64,000 nucleotides of DNA, taken from Rhizobium terrae. GTDB lineage: Bacteria; Pseudomonadota; Alphaproteobacteria; Rhizobiales; Rhizobiaceae. Each line of letters starts with the position of its first letter. The stretch's first letter is position 1. The translations under genes were made by a program, and so were the position numbers. The stretch covers positions 124,001-188,000 of the forward strand of contig NZ_QJKM01000004.1 of assembly GCF_003425685.1 (NCBI RefSeq), read 5' to 3'. Shown here piece by piece: positions 9,315-18,237 of this stretch. The notes under the pieces were generated by a model that saw only the letters and a list, made by a program, of their open reading frames with translations, was not told where the DNA came from and searched no databases.

Positions 9315-10250
9315 ATGGCGCGATACCTGTTGCTGAGACTGGCGGATGCTGTCCCTACGATTCTGCTCGTGCTCACCCTTGTCTTCATCGCCATGCGCAT
9401 TCTGCCGGGCGACCCCGCGATCGCCGCGCTGGGTGACATGGCGACGCCGGAGCAGCTTGAACTTTTCCGGGAAAAAATGGGCCTCAACGCCCCGCTCTGG
9501 CTGCAATACATCAATTTCGTCTGGGGCATGCTGACGCTCGATTTCGGCAGATCGCTGATGAACAACCAGTCTGTTCTCGCGCTGATCGCCTATAACCTGC
9601 CCTATACGATCGAACTCACCATCGTGGCGATGATCCTCGGCGTCGGCTTCGGCATTCCGCTCGGTGTGCTGGCTGCGACCCATCGCAACAAGGCGGCGGA
9701 CAATGCCGTGCGGGGCTTCTCGCTGCTCGGCTACGCGGTGCCGGATTTCTATCTCGGCGCGCTGCTGCTGATCACCTTCTCGCTGAATCTCGGATGGTTT
9801 CCGATCAACGGCGGCGGCGAGGGCTTTTTCGACCGCATGCATCACGTCTTCCTGCCGGCGGTGACGCTGGCCCTCGTCAAGGCCGCCTTCATCGGCAGGC
9901 TGACGCGCACCTCGCTGCTCGAAGTCTTCGGCAAGGACTACATCCGCACCGCCCGCGCCAAAGGCGCCCGCGAACCGCGCGTGATCTACAGGCACGGCCT
10001 GCGCAACGCGCTTCTGCCGCTCACCACCGGCATCGGCCTCAGCACGCTCGCGACGCTGTCCGGTTCGGTCGCGATCGAACTGGTCTTTAACCGGCCCGGC
10101 ATCGGCAAGCTGCTGATCAGTGCGATTTCCGAACGCGACTATGCGGTCATCCAGGGCGGCGTGGTGATCTTTTCGCTCTTCGTGGTGCTCATCAACCTTC
10201 TGATGGACCTCGTCTACATCGTCGTCGATCCCAGAATCCGGGTGCAGTGA
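9315..10250 (+). CDS. ABC transporter permease, DppB/OppB type
   Basis: 311 aa from ATG 9315, which has GAGGAGG 7 nt upstream; a frame-open start at 9288 is less likely. The first segment LRLADAVPTILLVLTLVFIA followed by RILPGDPA is the hallmark N-terminus of DppB-type permeases, and the cytoplasmic EAA loop reads YIRTARAKGAREPRVIYRHG. About six membrane segments are visible. It forms the channel with the next gene product; the two genes overlap by ATGA, implying coupled translation. Confidence 0.93.
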   Translation: MARYLLLRLADAVPTILLVLTLVFIAMRILPGDPAIAALGDMATPEQLELFREKMGLNAPLWLQYINFVWGMLTLDFGRSLMNNQSVLALIAYNLPYTIELTIVAMILGVGFGIPLGVLAATHRNKAADNAVRGFSLLGYAVPDFYLGALLLITFSLNLGWFPINGGGEGFFDRMHHVFLPAVTLALVKAAFIGRLTRTSLLEVFGKDYIRTARAKGAREPRVIYRHGLRNALLPLTTGIGLSTLATLSGSVAIELVFNRPGIGKLLISAISERDYAVIQGGVVIFSLFVVLINLLMDLVYIVVDPRIRVQ

Positions 10251-11143
10251 TGACCGTCGCGACCGAACATTCCCAGCTCCCTGCACCTTCCCTGGCGCCA
10301 GAACCCAAGGCGCTCAGCCGGCTCGCCTATGCGCTGTTCTCGAGGCCTTCGACGATCTTCGCGCTCGCTGTCGTACTGATCTTCGTGACCGTCGCTGTCT
10401 TCGCGCCGTTTCTGGCACCCTATGATCCGCTTGCCCAGAGCATCCTCAAGATCAACCGGCTGCCTTCGGCCGCCAACTGGCTCGGCACCGATCAGTTCGG
10501 CCGCGACGTGCTGTCGCGCATGATCTACGGCTCGCGCAACTCGCTGATCTTCGGCCTTGTATCACCGGTGCTTGCGGCGATCTGCGGCACGATCCTCGGC
10601 GTTGTCGCCGGTTATTTCGGCGGCGTCGTCGACCGCATCATCTCCCGTGTCGTCGATCTTCTTCTCGCCTTCCCCGAACTCCTGCTGGCGATCATGATCG
10701 CGGCGGTGCTCGGCGGCGGGTTCTGGAACGTCATCGCGGTCATCACCGTCGCCTTCGTTCCGGGTTTCGCCCGCGTCGCACGCGCATCGACGCTGGCGGT
10801 CAAGCAGGAACCCTATATCGAGGCGGCGATTGCGGTCGGCGTGCGGACGCCGGTGATCATCTTCCGCCATGTCATACCGAACATCGCGGCCCCGATCGTG
10901 GTGCTGATGACGCTCTGGGTCGCGTCGGCCATCCGCCTCGAAGCCTCGCTGAGCTTCCTCGGCATCGGCACGCAGCCGCCGAATCCGAGCTGGGGCAACA
11001 TTATCCGCGACGGCCTCAACAACCTCTTCGGCTCGCCCTGGCCGATCATCGGCGCCGGCTTCGCCATCACCTGCGTCGTCCTCTCCTTCAACCTGCTGGG
11101 CGATGTCGTTCGCGACGTGCTCGATCCGGAGATATCGGAATGA
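10250..11143 (+). CDS. ABC transporter permease, DppC/OppC type
   Basis: 297 aa, start ATG overlapping the previous stop. It shows the DppC features APYDPLAQ and NWLGTDQFGRDVLSRMIYGS near the N-terminus and the EAA loop EPYIEAAIAVGVRTPVIIFR, with about six membrane segments. It pairs with the DppB-type permease of this operon. Its own stop overlaps the next ATG. Confidence 0.93.
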   Translation: MTVATEHSQLPAPSLAPEPKALSRLAYALFSRPSTIFALAVVLIFVTVAVFAPFLAPYDPLAQSILKINRLPSAANWLGTDQFGRDVLSRMIYGSRNSLIFGLVSPVLAAICGTILGVVAGYFGGVVDRIISRVVDLLLAFPELLLAIMIAAVLGGGFWNVIAVITVAFVPGFARVARASTLAVKQEPYIEAAIAVGVRTPVIIFRHVIPNIAAPIVVLMTLWVASAIRLEASLSFLGIGTQPPNPSWGNIIRDGLNNLFGSPWPIIGAGFAITCVVLSFNLLGDVVRDVLDPEISE

Positions 11144-12144
11144 CCGTGCCGCTCCTCAAAGTGGATAATCTCGCGGTCGAGTTCGGGCCGAAGGCGAACC
11201 CCATCCGCGTCGTCGACGGCGTCAGCTTCGAGATCCCGCCCGCCGGCGCTGTCGGCATCGTCGGAGAATCCGGTTCCGGCAAATCGATCACCTCACTATC
11301 GATCCTCAGGCTGATCTCCGAGCCGCCGGGACGCATCGTTCAGGGCCGTATCGAGTTCAACGGTGTCAACCTGCTGGACCTTCCGCGCTCGGAAATGCCC
11401 GACATCCGCGGCCGTGATATCGCCATGATCTTCCAGGAACCGATGAGTTCGCTCAACCCGGTCATGACGATCGGCGACCAGATCGGCGAAGCGATCAAGC
11501 TGCACGAGGACATGCCCGGAGAAAAGCGGCGCGAGCGCGTTATCGAGATGCTGCGCCTCGTCGGCATTCCCGATCCGGCCGGGCGTCTCGATTCCTATCC
11601 GCATCAGTTTTCGGGCGGCATGCGCCAGCGCGTCATGATCGCCATGGCGCTGGTCTGCAATCCGAAACTCCTGATTGCCGACGAACCGACGACGGCGCTC
11701 GACGTGACGATCCAGGCGCAGGTGCTGGACCTGATGCACAAGCTGCGCCGCACGCTTAACACCGCGGTGCTTCTGATCTCCCACGATCTCGGCGTGATCG
11801 CCGATGTCTGCGAACGCGTCGTCGTCATGTATGCCGGCCGGGTGGTCGAGGAAGCGGATATCCGCTCGATCTTCCGCAACCCGCAGCATCCCTATACGCG
11901 CGGCCTGCTGCAATCGATCCCGAAACTCGACGACGACCGCGACCGACTCTACCAGATTCCCGGTTCCGTGCCGCTGGCGGGTTCGGTCAAGAAGGGCTGT
12001 CCCTTCTACCAGCGCTGTTCGCTGCGCATCGACAAATGTGCCCAGGAAATGCCGCCGATGTTCTCGTTCGGCCCGGACCAGCGGGCCGCATGCTGGGTGA
12101 CGGCCGGACAGGCGGATGCGAAGGCGAAGGAGGTTGCGCTGTGA
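11140..12144 (+). CDS. ABC transporter ATPase, DppD/OppD type
   Basis: 334 aa. Walker A GESGSGKS, signature FSGGMRQR, Walker [13 protein letters not shown] and the switch histidine in ISHDLGV are all present. The C-terminal oligopeptide-type extension has four cysteines in [15 protein letters not shown] plus AACW, the usual site of an iron-sulphur cluster in this subfamily. It is stop/start coupled with both neighbours and works as a heterodimer with the next ATPase. Confidence 0.94.
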   Translation: MTVPLLKVDNLAVEFGPKANPIRVVDGVSFEIPPAGAVGIVGESGSGKSITSLSILRLISEPPGRIVQGRIEFNGVNLLDLPRSEMPDIRGRDIAMIFQEPMSSLNPVMTIGDQIGEAIKLHEDMPGEKRRERVIEMLRLVGIPDPAGRLDSYPHQFSGGMRQRVMIAMALVCNPKLLIADEPTTALDVTIQAQVLDLMHKLRRTLNTAVLLISHDLGVIADVCERVVVMYAGRVVEEADIRSIFRNPQHPYTRGLLQSIPKLDDDRDRLYQIPGSVPLAGSVKKGCPFYQRCSLRIDKCAQEMPPMFSFGPDQRAACWVTAGQADAKAKEVAL

Positions 12145-13163
12145 TGACGGATTCCATCATTCGCGTCGAAGACCTCGGCAAGACCTTCAGGTCCGGCAGC
12201 AGTCTCAGCCTTGGGAAACCGGCAGACGAGGTGCGCGCCGTCGACGGCTGTTCCTTCTCCGTCAACCACGGCGAGACGCTGGCGCTGGTCGGCGAATCGG
12301 GCTGCGGCAAGTCCACACTCGGACGCCTGCTGCTGCGATTGATCGATCCGACGGCCGGCAAGATCTTTTTCGAGAACACCGAACTCACCCACCTGCCGGC
12401 CGGCAGGATGCGCGACATGCGCCGCCACCTGCAGATGATCTTTCAGGACCCTTACGGTTCGCTCAGTCCCCGCCGCACTGTCGCGCAGATCATCGCCGAA
12501 CCGCTCGACGTCTTCGGCATCGTCCGCTCGCGCCGGGAGCGCCGCGATCGCGTCGCAGACCTCATGAATCAGGTCGGGCTTTCACCGAGCTTCATGGACC
12601 GGCATCCGCGCCAGTTTTCCGGCGGCCAGCGCCAGCGCATCGGCATCGCCCGGGCGATCGCCGTCGACCCGAGCTTCATCGTCGCCGACGAACCGGTCTC
12701 GGCCCTCGACGTCTCGGTGCAGGCGCAGATCATTAACCTCATGCAGGACCTGCAGAGACAGAAGAACTTCTCCTTCCTGTTCATCGCCCACGACCTTGCC
12801 GTCGTGCGGCACATCGCAGACCGGGTGGCGGTCATGTATCTCGGCCGCATCGTCGAGATCGGCCCGAAGAAGCAGATCTACGGCATGCCGCAGCATCCCT
12901 ATACGCAAGCGCTTTTATCCGCGGCACCGGAACCCGATCCGGACCGCAAGGCCAGGCGCATCATCCTGGAGGGCGACGTTCCCAGTCCCAAACGTGTGCC
13001 GTCCGGCTGCAGCTTCCACACCCGCTGCCCGATCCGCCAGGACATCTGCAGCGTCGAGCGCCCTCCCTTGCGCGAAGTAGCGACCGGCCAGCTTGCCGCG
13101 TGCCATTTTGCCAACCCCTTCCCCATTCCCGTGGCCAAAGCAGTGCCGGTCGTACCCGCCTGA
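12144..13163 (+). CDS. ABC transporter ATPase, DppF/OppF type
   Basis: 339 aa from the ATG at 12144 that overlaps the previous TGA; AAGGAGG lies 10 nt upstream, and a GTG at 12141 is an alternative. Walker A GESGCGKS, signature FSGGQRQR and Walker B IVADEPVSALDVS are intact, and the C-terminal oligopeptide domain has CSFHTRCPIRQDIC. It is the last gene of the operon; I see no convincing terminator in the 193 bp before the sensor kinase. Confidence 0.94.
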   Translation: MTDSIIRVEDLGKTFRSGSSLSLGKPADEVRAVDGCSFSVNHGETLALVGESGCGKSTLGRLLLRLIDPTAGKIFFENTELTHLPAGRMRDMRRHLQMIFQDPYGSLSPRRTVAQIIAEPLDVFGIVRSRRERRDRVADLMNQVGLSPSFMDRHPRQFSGGQRQRIGIARAIAVDPSFIVADEPVSALDVSVQAQIINLMQDLQRQKNFSFLFIAHDLAVVRHIADRVAVMYLGRIVEIGPKKQIYGMPQHPYTQALLSAAPEPDPDRKARRIILEGDVPSPKRVPSGCSFHTRCPIRQDICSVERPPLREVATGQLAACHFANPFPIPVAKAVPVVPA

Positions 13164-13356
13164 TGGAAAAGCCACGCCTCGGGCGCGCTCGGAGGTCGGC
13201 ACCGGTGCAGCGTCCGTCGGCGCAACGTTCTGCGGTCCAAAACGTTGAAGATGAGCGAATGTAGGGCGCGGCGCGCATCCATCCGCCTGGGCCCTTCGTC
13301 TACCGACTTTCGTAAGCTTCACCAAATGCGAGAATTGGAATAATAACTGCAACCAG

Positions 13357-15201
13357 ATGCGCAATATTGCGCGGCGATTCGGGTATGCCTCCATGGAACC
13401 TCGCCCACACCATCACCAGATCCTCCGTCGGAAGACCGACGCTGAAATCATGCAACGTCTCGAGGGCATCGTCGCCTCGGCGATGGACGGCATCATCACC
13501 ATCGATGACGAGCAGCGTATCATCCTGTTCAATCCCGCCGCCGAGCGGATGTTCGGCCTGCCGGCGAGCGAGGCGCTCGGTCGGCACATTTCCCAGTTCA
13601 TTCCGGAGCGCTACCGCGCGGCACATGCAACGCATATACGCCGTTTCACCGAGACGGGCGTGACCACCCGGCAGATGGGATCGCTCGGCGCCATCAGCGG
13701 TCTGCGGACGGATGGCAAGGAATTTCCCATCGAAGCCTCTATCTCACAGGTCGAGGTTGGCGGCGAGCGCCTTGCAACCGTCATCCTGCGCGACATCACC
13801 GAGCGCAAGGCCGCCGAGGATGCCCTGCTGGAAAGCCGACGGCGGATGGAGGGCATCGTGGAATCAGCAATGGACGCCCTGATCACGATCGACGAAGACC
13901 AGCGGATCGTGCTGTTCAATCCGGCCGCAGAGCGCATGTTCGGCGTTGCACGCCAGGAGGCGCTCGGCTCTCCGATCGAGCGTTTCATCCCGGAGCGGTT
14001 CCGCGCCGGACATGGGGAGCATATCCGCCTCTTCAAGGAGACGGGCGTCACCAACCGGCGAATGGGCGCCTTGGGGGCCATCAGCGGCCTTCGCGCCAAT
14101 GGCGAGGAATTTCCCCTGGAAGCGTCGATCTCGCAGGTCCGTATCGGCGAAGGAAAACTCGCCACGGTCATCCTGCGCGACATCACCGAACGCAAGGCGA
14201 ACGAAGACTCCCGCCAGTTGCTGGCTCGCGAAGTGGATCACCGGGCCAAGAACGCGCTGGCAGTGGTGCAAGCCCTGGTCTCCCTGACCCGTGCCGACAC
14301 CAAGGAAGCGTTCGTCAGCGCAGTCCGGGGTCGGGTTTCCGCATTGAGCCGTGCCCATTCCCTGCTTGCCCAGAACCGGTGGGAGGGCGGCGATCTGGCG
14401 GCAATCATCACCGACGAAACGAGACCCTATCAAAGCGTGAACCAATTGCTGATCGGAGGCCCGGCCGTCACTCTCGGCCCCAACGCGGTGCAGCCGGTCA
14501 GCCTTCTCATCCATGAGCTTGCGACAAACGCCGTCAAATATGGCGCCCTGTCGATCGCCGAAGGACGCGTCGACGTTTCCTGGCGCATCCTGCCGAGCAA
14601 CGAACTGGAGATCCGCTGGACCGAGACAGGCGGACCCAAGGTTGAAAAGCCCGTATCGAAGGGATTCGGCTCCACTCTGGTGACGGAGGTCGCAACCCGG
14701 CAATTGGCCGGCAAGCTGGAGATCAACTGGCCGCTCACCGGGATGAACCTGGTTGCGACACTGCCTTCCTCTGTCTACCGGCCCGACCTTACGGCGGGCA
14801 TGCCCATCGGCAAGGACGAATTACCCCAACCCTCGGAGCCCGGTTCGGCGGGCCGCATTCTCGTCGTCGAGGACGAAGCACTTATCGCCATGGAACTTTG
14901 CAGCCAACTGGAGTCGCGAGGCTGGCAGATCCTCGGGCCGGCGGCGACCACCGACGAAGCCATGCGGCTGGTCTCCGGTACGCAGCTTCCGGATGTCGCC
15001 GTGCTGGATATCAATCTCGGCGGAAAACCGGTCTACCAATTCGCGGATTGGCTACAGTCGCACGGCGTGCCTTTCCTGTTCTGCACAGGTTATGAGCAGC
15101 ACGACGATCACAAACGCTTCGGTGACTGGACGACCATTCGAAAGCCTATCAGTCTTGGGGTACTGGAGACCGAACTGCATCGCATCCGCCAAATGCCGTG
15201 A
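13357..15201 (+). CDS. PAS-PAS HWE-family histidine kinase with receiver domain
   Basis: Up to 614 aa; the start is undecided between ATG 13357 and ATG 13393 because neither has a clear ribosome site. Two tandem PAS domains (~25-145 and ~150-270) are nearly identical in IVASAMDGIITIDD / IVESAMDALITIDE and each ends in VILRDITERKA. The HWE kinase core follows: EVDHRAKNALAVVQALVSL carries the phospho-histidine, NRWEGGDL the WE motif, and HELATNAVKYGAL the N-box. A C-terminal receiver has RILVVEDEALIAMEL and the phospho-aspartate in VLDINLGG. No membrane segment is visible, so it is a cytoplasmic sensor. HWE kinases in rhizobia often act on the general stress response; no partner is adjacent. 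Confidence 0.88.
   Translation: MRNIARRFGYASMEPRPHHHQILRRKTDAEIMQRLEGIVASAMDGIITIDDEQRIILFNPAAERMFGLPASEALGRHISQFIPERYRAAHATHIRRFTETGVTTRQMGSLGAISGLRTDGKEFPIEASISQVEVGGERLATVILRDITERKAAEDALLESRRRMEGIVESAMDALITIDEDQRIVLFNPAAERMFGVARQEALGSPIERFIPERFRAGHGEHIRLFKETGVTNRRMGALGAISGLRANGEEFPLEASISQVRIGEGKLATVILRDITERKANEDSRQLLAREVDHRAKNALAVVQALVSLTRADTKEAFVSAVRGRVSALSRAHSLLAQNRWEGGDLAAIITDETRPYQSVNQLLIGGPAVTLGPNAVQPVSLLIHELATNAVKYGALSIAEGRVDVSWRILPSNELEIRWTETGGPKVEKPVSKGFGSTLVTEVATRQLAGKLEINWPLTGMNLVATLPSSVYRPDLTAGMPIGKDELPQPSEPGSAGRILVVEDEALIAMELCSQLESRGWQILGPAATTDEAMRLVSGTQLPDVAVLDINLGGKPVYQFADWLQSHGVPFLFCTGYEQHDDHKRFGDWTTIRKPISLGVLETELHRIRQMP
13359..13372. promoter_or_regulatory. 14-bp perfect palindrome at the kinase start
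   Basis: GCGCAATATTGCGC overlaps the first codons of the longer kinase frame. If translation starts at 13393, it becomes an upstream site. Function unknown. Confidence 0.3.
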
Positions 15202-15226
15202 CGGGAGACTCCATCTCCGATCGACA

Positions 15227-15480
15227 GGTGCCCAAAGGAAAGCGAGCCCGGTGCTTGCCGCCGCCGTCGATGCGACCACCATCCACGGTGGAGCCTTCCA
15301 GAAGGTCAGCAGGATGAAACCCGTCAGCGCGAGGGCGAAGTCGTAGGGCCCGAGGACTGCGCCAGCCGCAGGCGATAGCCTCGATCCGCCCTGCCGCGCC
15401 GATGAAAAATATCACCACCGGAACCGCTGCGAGCGCGATGCCGGCGCGTTACCGATCGGGGTGACGACCTCGGCGAGGCT
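15227..15480 (-). pseudogene. Remnant of a chromate-transporter-like (ChrA) C-terminus
   Basis: The 361-bp gap between the kinase and lysozyme genes holds degraded coding sequence on the minus strand. Reading from 15480 down gives SLAEVVTPIG, then in a second frame AGIALAAVPVVIFFIGAA, then in a third frame FALALTGFILLTFWKAPPW followed by MVVASTAAASTGLAFL. The last piece resembles the C-terminal membrane segments of ChrA chromate transporters. At least two frameshifts and loss of the N-terminal part make it non-functional. The base content of 15510-15562 is AT-rich and probably holds the promoter of the lysozyme gene. Confidence 0.5.
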
Positions 15481-15562
15481 CCTGGGCATACGAACATGCG
15501 CCCGCGCAATAATGGATCACTAAATTAATTATCTCTTAATAATAAATATTCACCTTTTCTCA

Positions 15563-16456
15563 ATGAAGAGAGTGAAGCCAGCAAAAATGGGATTGGTTGC
15601 CGCATTGGCCGCAAGCCTGATCGGGTTCGGCCCGGCGCAAGCGGGCCAGAAGCAGCCATGGAAGGATACTCGTGTACCGCTGGTCGTCGACGCCTACGAG
15701 CTGAATGTCATCGACTGGCAGAAGCTTCTGACCGACAAGCGTATTGCCGGGTTCATTCACAAGGCTTCCGACGGCCTGCCGGAAAGCTACACCTGCACCG
15801 GCCAGCATGCGGGCGATACTTTCGCGCACTGCAAGACGATGTGGCGGAAATACGCAGTCAGCAAGGAACTCTACCAGACCCGGCGTCTCGTTGCCCGCGG
15901 TGCGGGCCTGCTCTGGGGAGCCTATCACCTGGCCCGGCCGGGAAATCCGATCGATCAGGCACACCATTTCCTCGACTATGCCGAACCGGACGAAAAGGAT
16001 CTGATGGTCCTCGATATCGAGGATCTCGGCAGCAAGTTCATGTCTCTCGAAGACGCCGAGATCTTCGTCCGGCACATCAAGGCCAGAACCGGCCGATACC
16101 CGATCCTCTACACGAACCACAGCGTGGCGCGCTACATCGCCGCCCTGCGAAAGGATTATCCGCTCCTGTCCCGCCTGCCCATCTGGTACGCGCGTTATAA
16201 ACCCGACATCGCGTCCGTCTTCCCGATGGGCGGCTGGCCGAACTATTTCCTCTGGCAGTTCTCCTCCGCCACCAACTGCTCGAAACGGCGCTGCCCCTAT
16301 CGCGTGCCAGGAACCCTGACGGACATAGACGTGAACGTCGCCGGCGTGGACCTCGATGAATTGAAGCGGATCTGGGCGAAAGGCGAACTGTTGCCCTCGG
16401 ATACGCCGGAGCCGACATTGATGGCGGAAGCGACCATTCCTTACGAACCATTCTGA
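15563..16456 (+). CDS. GH25-family lysozyme, exported
   Basis: 297 aa. The N-terminus MKRVKPAKMGLVAALAASLI ends in GPAQAGQ, a Sec signal peptide, so it acts in the periplasm or outside. The GH25 barrel shows VVDAYELNVIDW with the first catalytic aspartate, the acidic cluster LMVLDIEDLG, and YPILYTNHSV and FLWQFSSATN near the end. GH25 enzymes cleave the N-acetylmuramic acid-N-acetylglucosamine bond in peptidoglycan. The gene stands alone, with AT-rich DNA upstream. In a non-phage setting it could serve cell-wall remodelling or competition; that is inference. Confidence 0.85.
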   Translation: MKRVKPAKMGLVAALAASLIGFGPAQAGQKQPWKDTRVPLVVDAYELNVIDWQKLLTDKRIAGFIHKASDGLPESYTCTGQHAGDTFAHCKTMWRKYAVSKELYQTRRLVARGAGLLWGAYHLARPGNPIDQAHHFLDYAEPDEKDLMVLDIEDLGSKFMSLEDAEIFVRHIKARTGRYPILYTNHSVARYIAALRKDYPLLSRLPIWYARYKPDIASVFPMGGWPNYFLWQFSSATNCSKRRCPYRVPGTLTDIDVNVAGVDLDELKRIWAKGELLPSDTPEPTLMAEATIPYEPF

Positions 16457-16519
16457 ATAGCTGTCGCAACGGCGTTCAGCGTTCTGTCGGCAACGGCCGG
16501 CGGAGACAAAACTAGGGGC

Positions 16520-16741
16520 TCAGGCGGCGGCTCGGATCACAGGCGGGCGGCGGCGGAGACGGCCGCCGGGCTCCACCCCGCTTTGCGTCCGCGGCGACTT
16601 TGCGCTTTCGGCTGCAAAGACGGGAACGAAGCAATCCTCCACATATTGCCTGCGGTAGGCCTGGCGCAGATGCCAGGCGCCCCCCGCGAACATGGCTGTG
16701 AAGATCGCCAGCGGCACAAGGATCAGCAGCAGCACATACAT
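16520..16741 (-). CDS. Small single-span membrane protein
   Basis: 73 aa with GGAGG 7 nt before the ATG. Residues 2-24 (VLLLILVPLAIFTAMFAGGA) form one membrane helix, followed by WHLRQAYRRQYVEDCFVPVF and an arginine-rich tail. I do not recognise a family. It is divergent from the 59-aa stress-type gene at 16918. Confidence 0.6.
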   Translation of the reverse strand: MYVLLLILVPLAIFTAMFAGGAWHLRQAYRRQYVEDCFVPVFAAESAKSPRTQSGVEPGGRLRRRPPVIRAAA

Positions 16742-16859
16742 GGAAAACTCCTCCAGCCCTGGGGGAAATCAGACACCCGTTACAACTAAGTTTTCGTTTC
16801 CCTGCCGGAGTGAAATTTCGTCGGCTATTATCTTTAGCAGGCTCTTGTTCGTCAGTCTC

Positions 16860-16884
16860 GGAACCGGCCGCCTATCCGGGCGTT
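16860..16884 (+). promoter_or_regulatory. EcfG-type (general stress sigma factor) promoter
   Basis: GGAAC at 16860-16864 and CGTT at 16881-16884 are spaced 16 bp, the consensus of EcfG/RpoE2 promoters in alphaproteobacteria. It lies 34 bp before the ATG of the 59-aa gene, so that gene is probably part of the general stress response. Confidence 0.7.
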
Positions 16885-16917
16885 CGCCAAAATATACCGA
16901 ATGCCGGAGGACCAAGG

Positions 16918-17097
16918 ATGGCCGAAGACAAACAAGCCCGTGACGCCGTCGAGCAAACCGAAAGGCGTGCCAGAACAGAAAACCGCCCGCCTGCCGGGCC
17001 GCATGCCAAGGAGTCCCTGATCGACCGCGACAAGACGCCGGGAACAGGCTCGCTCCCCGAGCCGGATGCGAAGGAAGCGGACGCCGGCCCGGATTGA
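16918..17097 (+). CDS. Small hydrophilic stress-type protein
   Basis: 59 aa from the ATG at 16918, with CCGGAGG upstream; a longer open frame from 16810 crosses the EcfG promoter and is rejected. The protein is almost entirely charged and polar (MAEDKQARDAVEQTERRART, ESLIDRDKTPGTGSLPEPD) and is probably disordered. It has no recognised domain. The promoter suggests induction by osmotic, heat or starvation stress. Confidence 0.65.
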   Translation: MAEDKQARDAVEQTERRARTENRPPAGPHAKESLIDRDKTPGTGSLPEPDAKEADAGPD

Positions 17098-17199
17098 CGC
17101 AACCGAGCGGGTGGTTCGCAGCCCCTCTGCGACGCCTTGGCGCTTGCCCGCATCCCCGCTGGGAGCTAACACCGGCGAACGGAATATCGGGAAACGGAC

Positions 17200-17589
17200 A
17201 TGGCGGGCGAGACCGTTACACTCTACGAGGCGATCGGCGGCGAGGCCACCGTGCGAGCACTGGTGAAGCGCTTCTACGAGCTGATGGACACGTTGCCTGA
17301 GGCGGCTCACTGCCGCGCCATTCATCCGCCGAGCCTCGAAGGCAGCGGGGAGAAACTATACGACTATCTCACCGGCTATCTCGGCGGCCCACCTGTCTAT
17401 GTAGAGAAATACGGCCACCCGCGCCTGCGCTCCCGACATTTCGGCGCGGAAATCGGTCCTCTCGAACGAGACGAATGGATGCTGTGCTTCCGCCTCGCTA
17501 TGGAAGAGACGATTGAAAATCCGAAATTGCGGGAGATCATCTGGCCACCGGTGGAGCGGCTTGCCCTCCATATGCAGAACAAGGAATAA
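17200..17589 (+). CDS. Group II truncated haemoglobin
   Basis: 129 aa, the normal length. The proximal haem ligand is the histidine at the end of YGHPRLRSRH, the B10 tyrosine lies in VKRFYELMD, and the group II marker tryptophan G8 is in DEWMLCFRLAME. Such proteins bind oxygen and NO in the cytoplasm and are linked to oxygen delivery or NO detoxification. The DUF423 gene follows 4 bp later and is probably co-transcribed. Confidence 0.9.
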   Translation: MAGETVTLYEAIGGEATVRALVKRFYELMDTLPEAAHCRAIHPPSLEGSGEKLYDYLTGYLGGPPVYVEKYGHPRLRSRHFGAEIGPLERDEWMLCFRLAMEETIENPKLREIIWPPVERLALHMQNKE

Positions 17590-17593
17590 GCCG

Positions 17594-18004
17594 TTGGAAC
17601 GACTCGACAATCTCCGGCCGTTGATTCTGTTTGTGAGCGGGCTGATGGGTGCTGCCGGCGTCGCCCTGGCCGCTGCGGCCAGCCACGGAGGCGACTTGCT
17701 TTTCCTCAGATCGGCATCGACGATGTGCCTCGCGCATGCGCCGGTTCTGCTAGGGCTTTACGTCGGCCATCGCGCTTTGCGCACGTCAACGCTCGCAGCG
17801 CTTGTGCTTGGCCTCGGCACGATCGTCTTTGCCGGCGATCTCGTCTCGCGCCATTATCTCGGTGCCCGGCTGTTTCCGTTCGCCGCGCCGACGGGCGGCA
17901 CGCTGATGATGCTCGGCTGGCTTATCGTTTCGGCAGGCGCCTTTTTTCCGACGCCTGCAGTAACGGCGTTCAGGGCCTCACGGGCGGATGACGGGCCTGA
18001 ATGA
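17594..18004 (+). CDS. DUF423 membrane protein
   Basis: 136 aa if the TTG at 17594 is used, with AAGGA 8 nt upstream inside the end of the haemoglobin gene; ATG 17645 is the alternative. Four membrane segments are visible: LILFVSGLMGAAGVALAAAA, APVLLGLYVGHRAL, LAALVLGLGTIVFAGDLVS and LMMLGWLIVSAGAFF. The GAAGVALAAAASHG start is typical of DUF423 (YgdD-like) proteins, whose function is unknown. Confidence 0.8.
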   Translation: MERLDNLRPLILFVSGLMGAAGVALAAAASHGGDLLFLRSASTMCLAHAPVLLGLYVGHRALRTSTLAALVLGLGTIVFAGDLVSRHYLGARLFPFAAPTGGTLMMLGWLIVSAGAFFPTPAVTAFRASRADDGPE

Positions 18005-18006
18005 GC

Positions 18007-18237
18007 TCACGTTCTGACGAACGACAGGATGGTTCCCCGCGTGCCCCCACGCAACGGGCCTTTGGCCTCGGACACCGGTTTGCCTGGAAAGGCGACCACG
18101 TTCGTCATGTCGGGGGTGGTTTCGGCACGCGCCGTCAGCAGGGCATAGAGTTCCGGCACCAAGCCGTCGCCGTTCTGCGCAGCAAGCTTGTGCAGTCCGA
18201 TAAAAAGGCTGGTGTCATGACGTTCTTCGTTCATCAT
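18007..18237 (-). CDS. Small hypothetical protein
   Basis: 76 aa. I do not recognise it. It begins 23 bp inside the end of the DUF2325 gene, which indicates an operon with coupled translation. Sequence LFIGLHKLAAQNGDGLVPEL suggests a helical region; no signal peptide or cysteine is present. It ends 3 bp from the convergent DUF423 stop. Confidence 0.55.
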   Translation of the reverse strand: MMNEERHDTSLFIGLHKLAAQNGDGLVPELYALLTARAETTPDMTNVVAFPGKPVSEAKGPLRGGTRGTILSFVRT

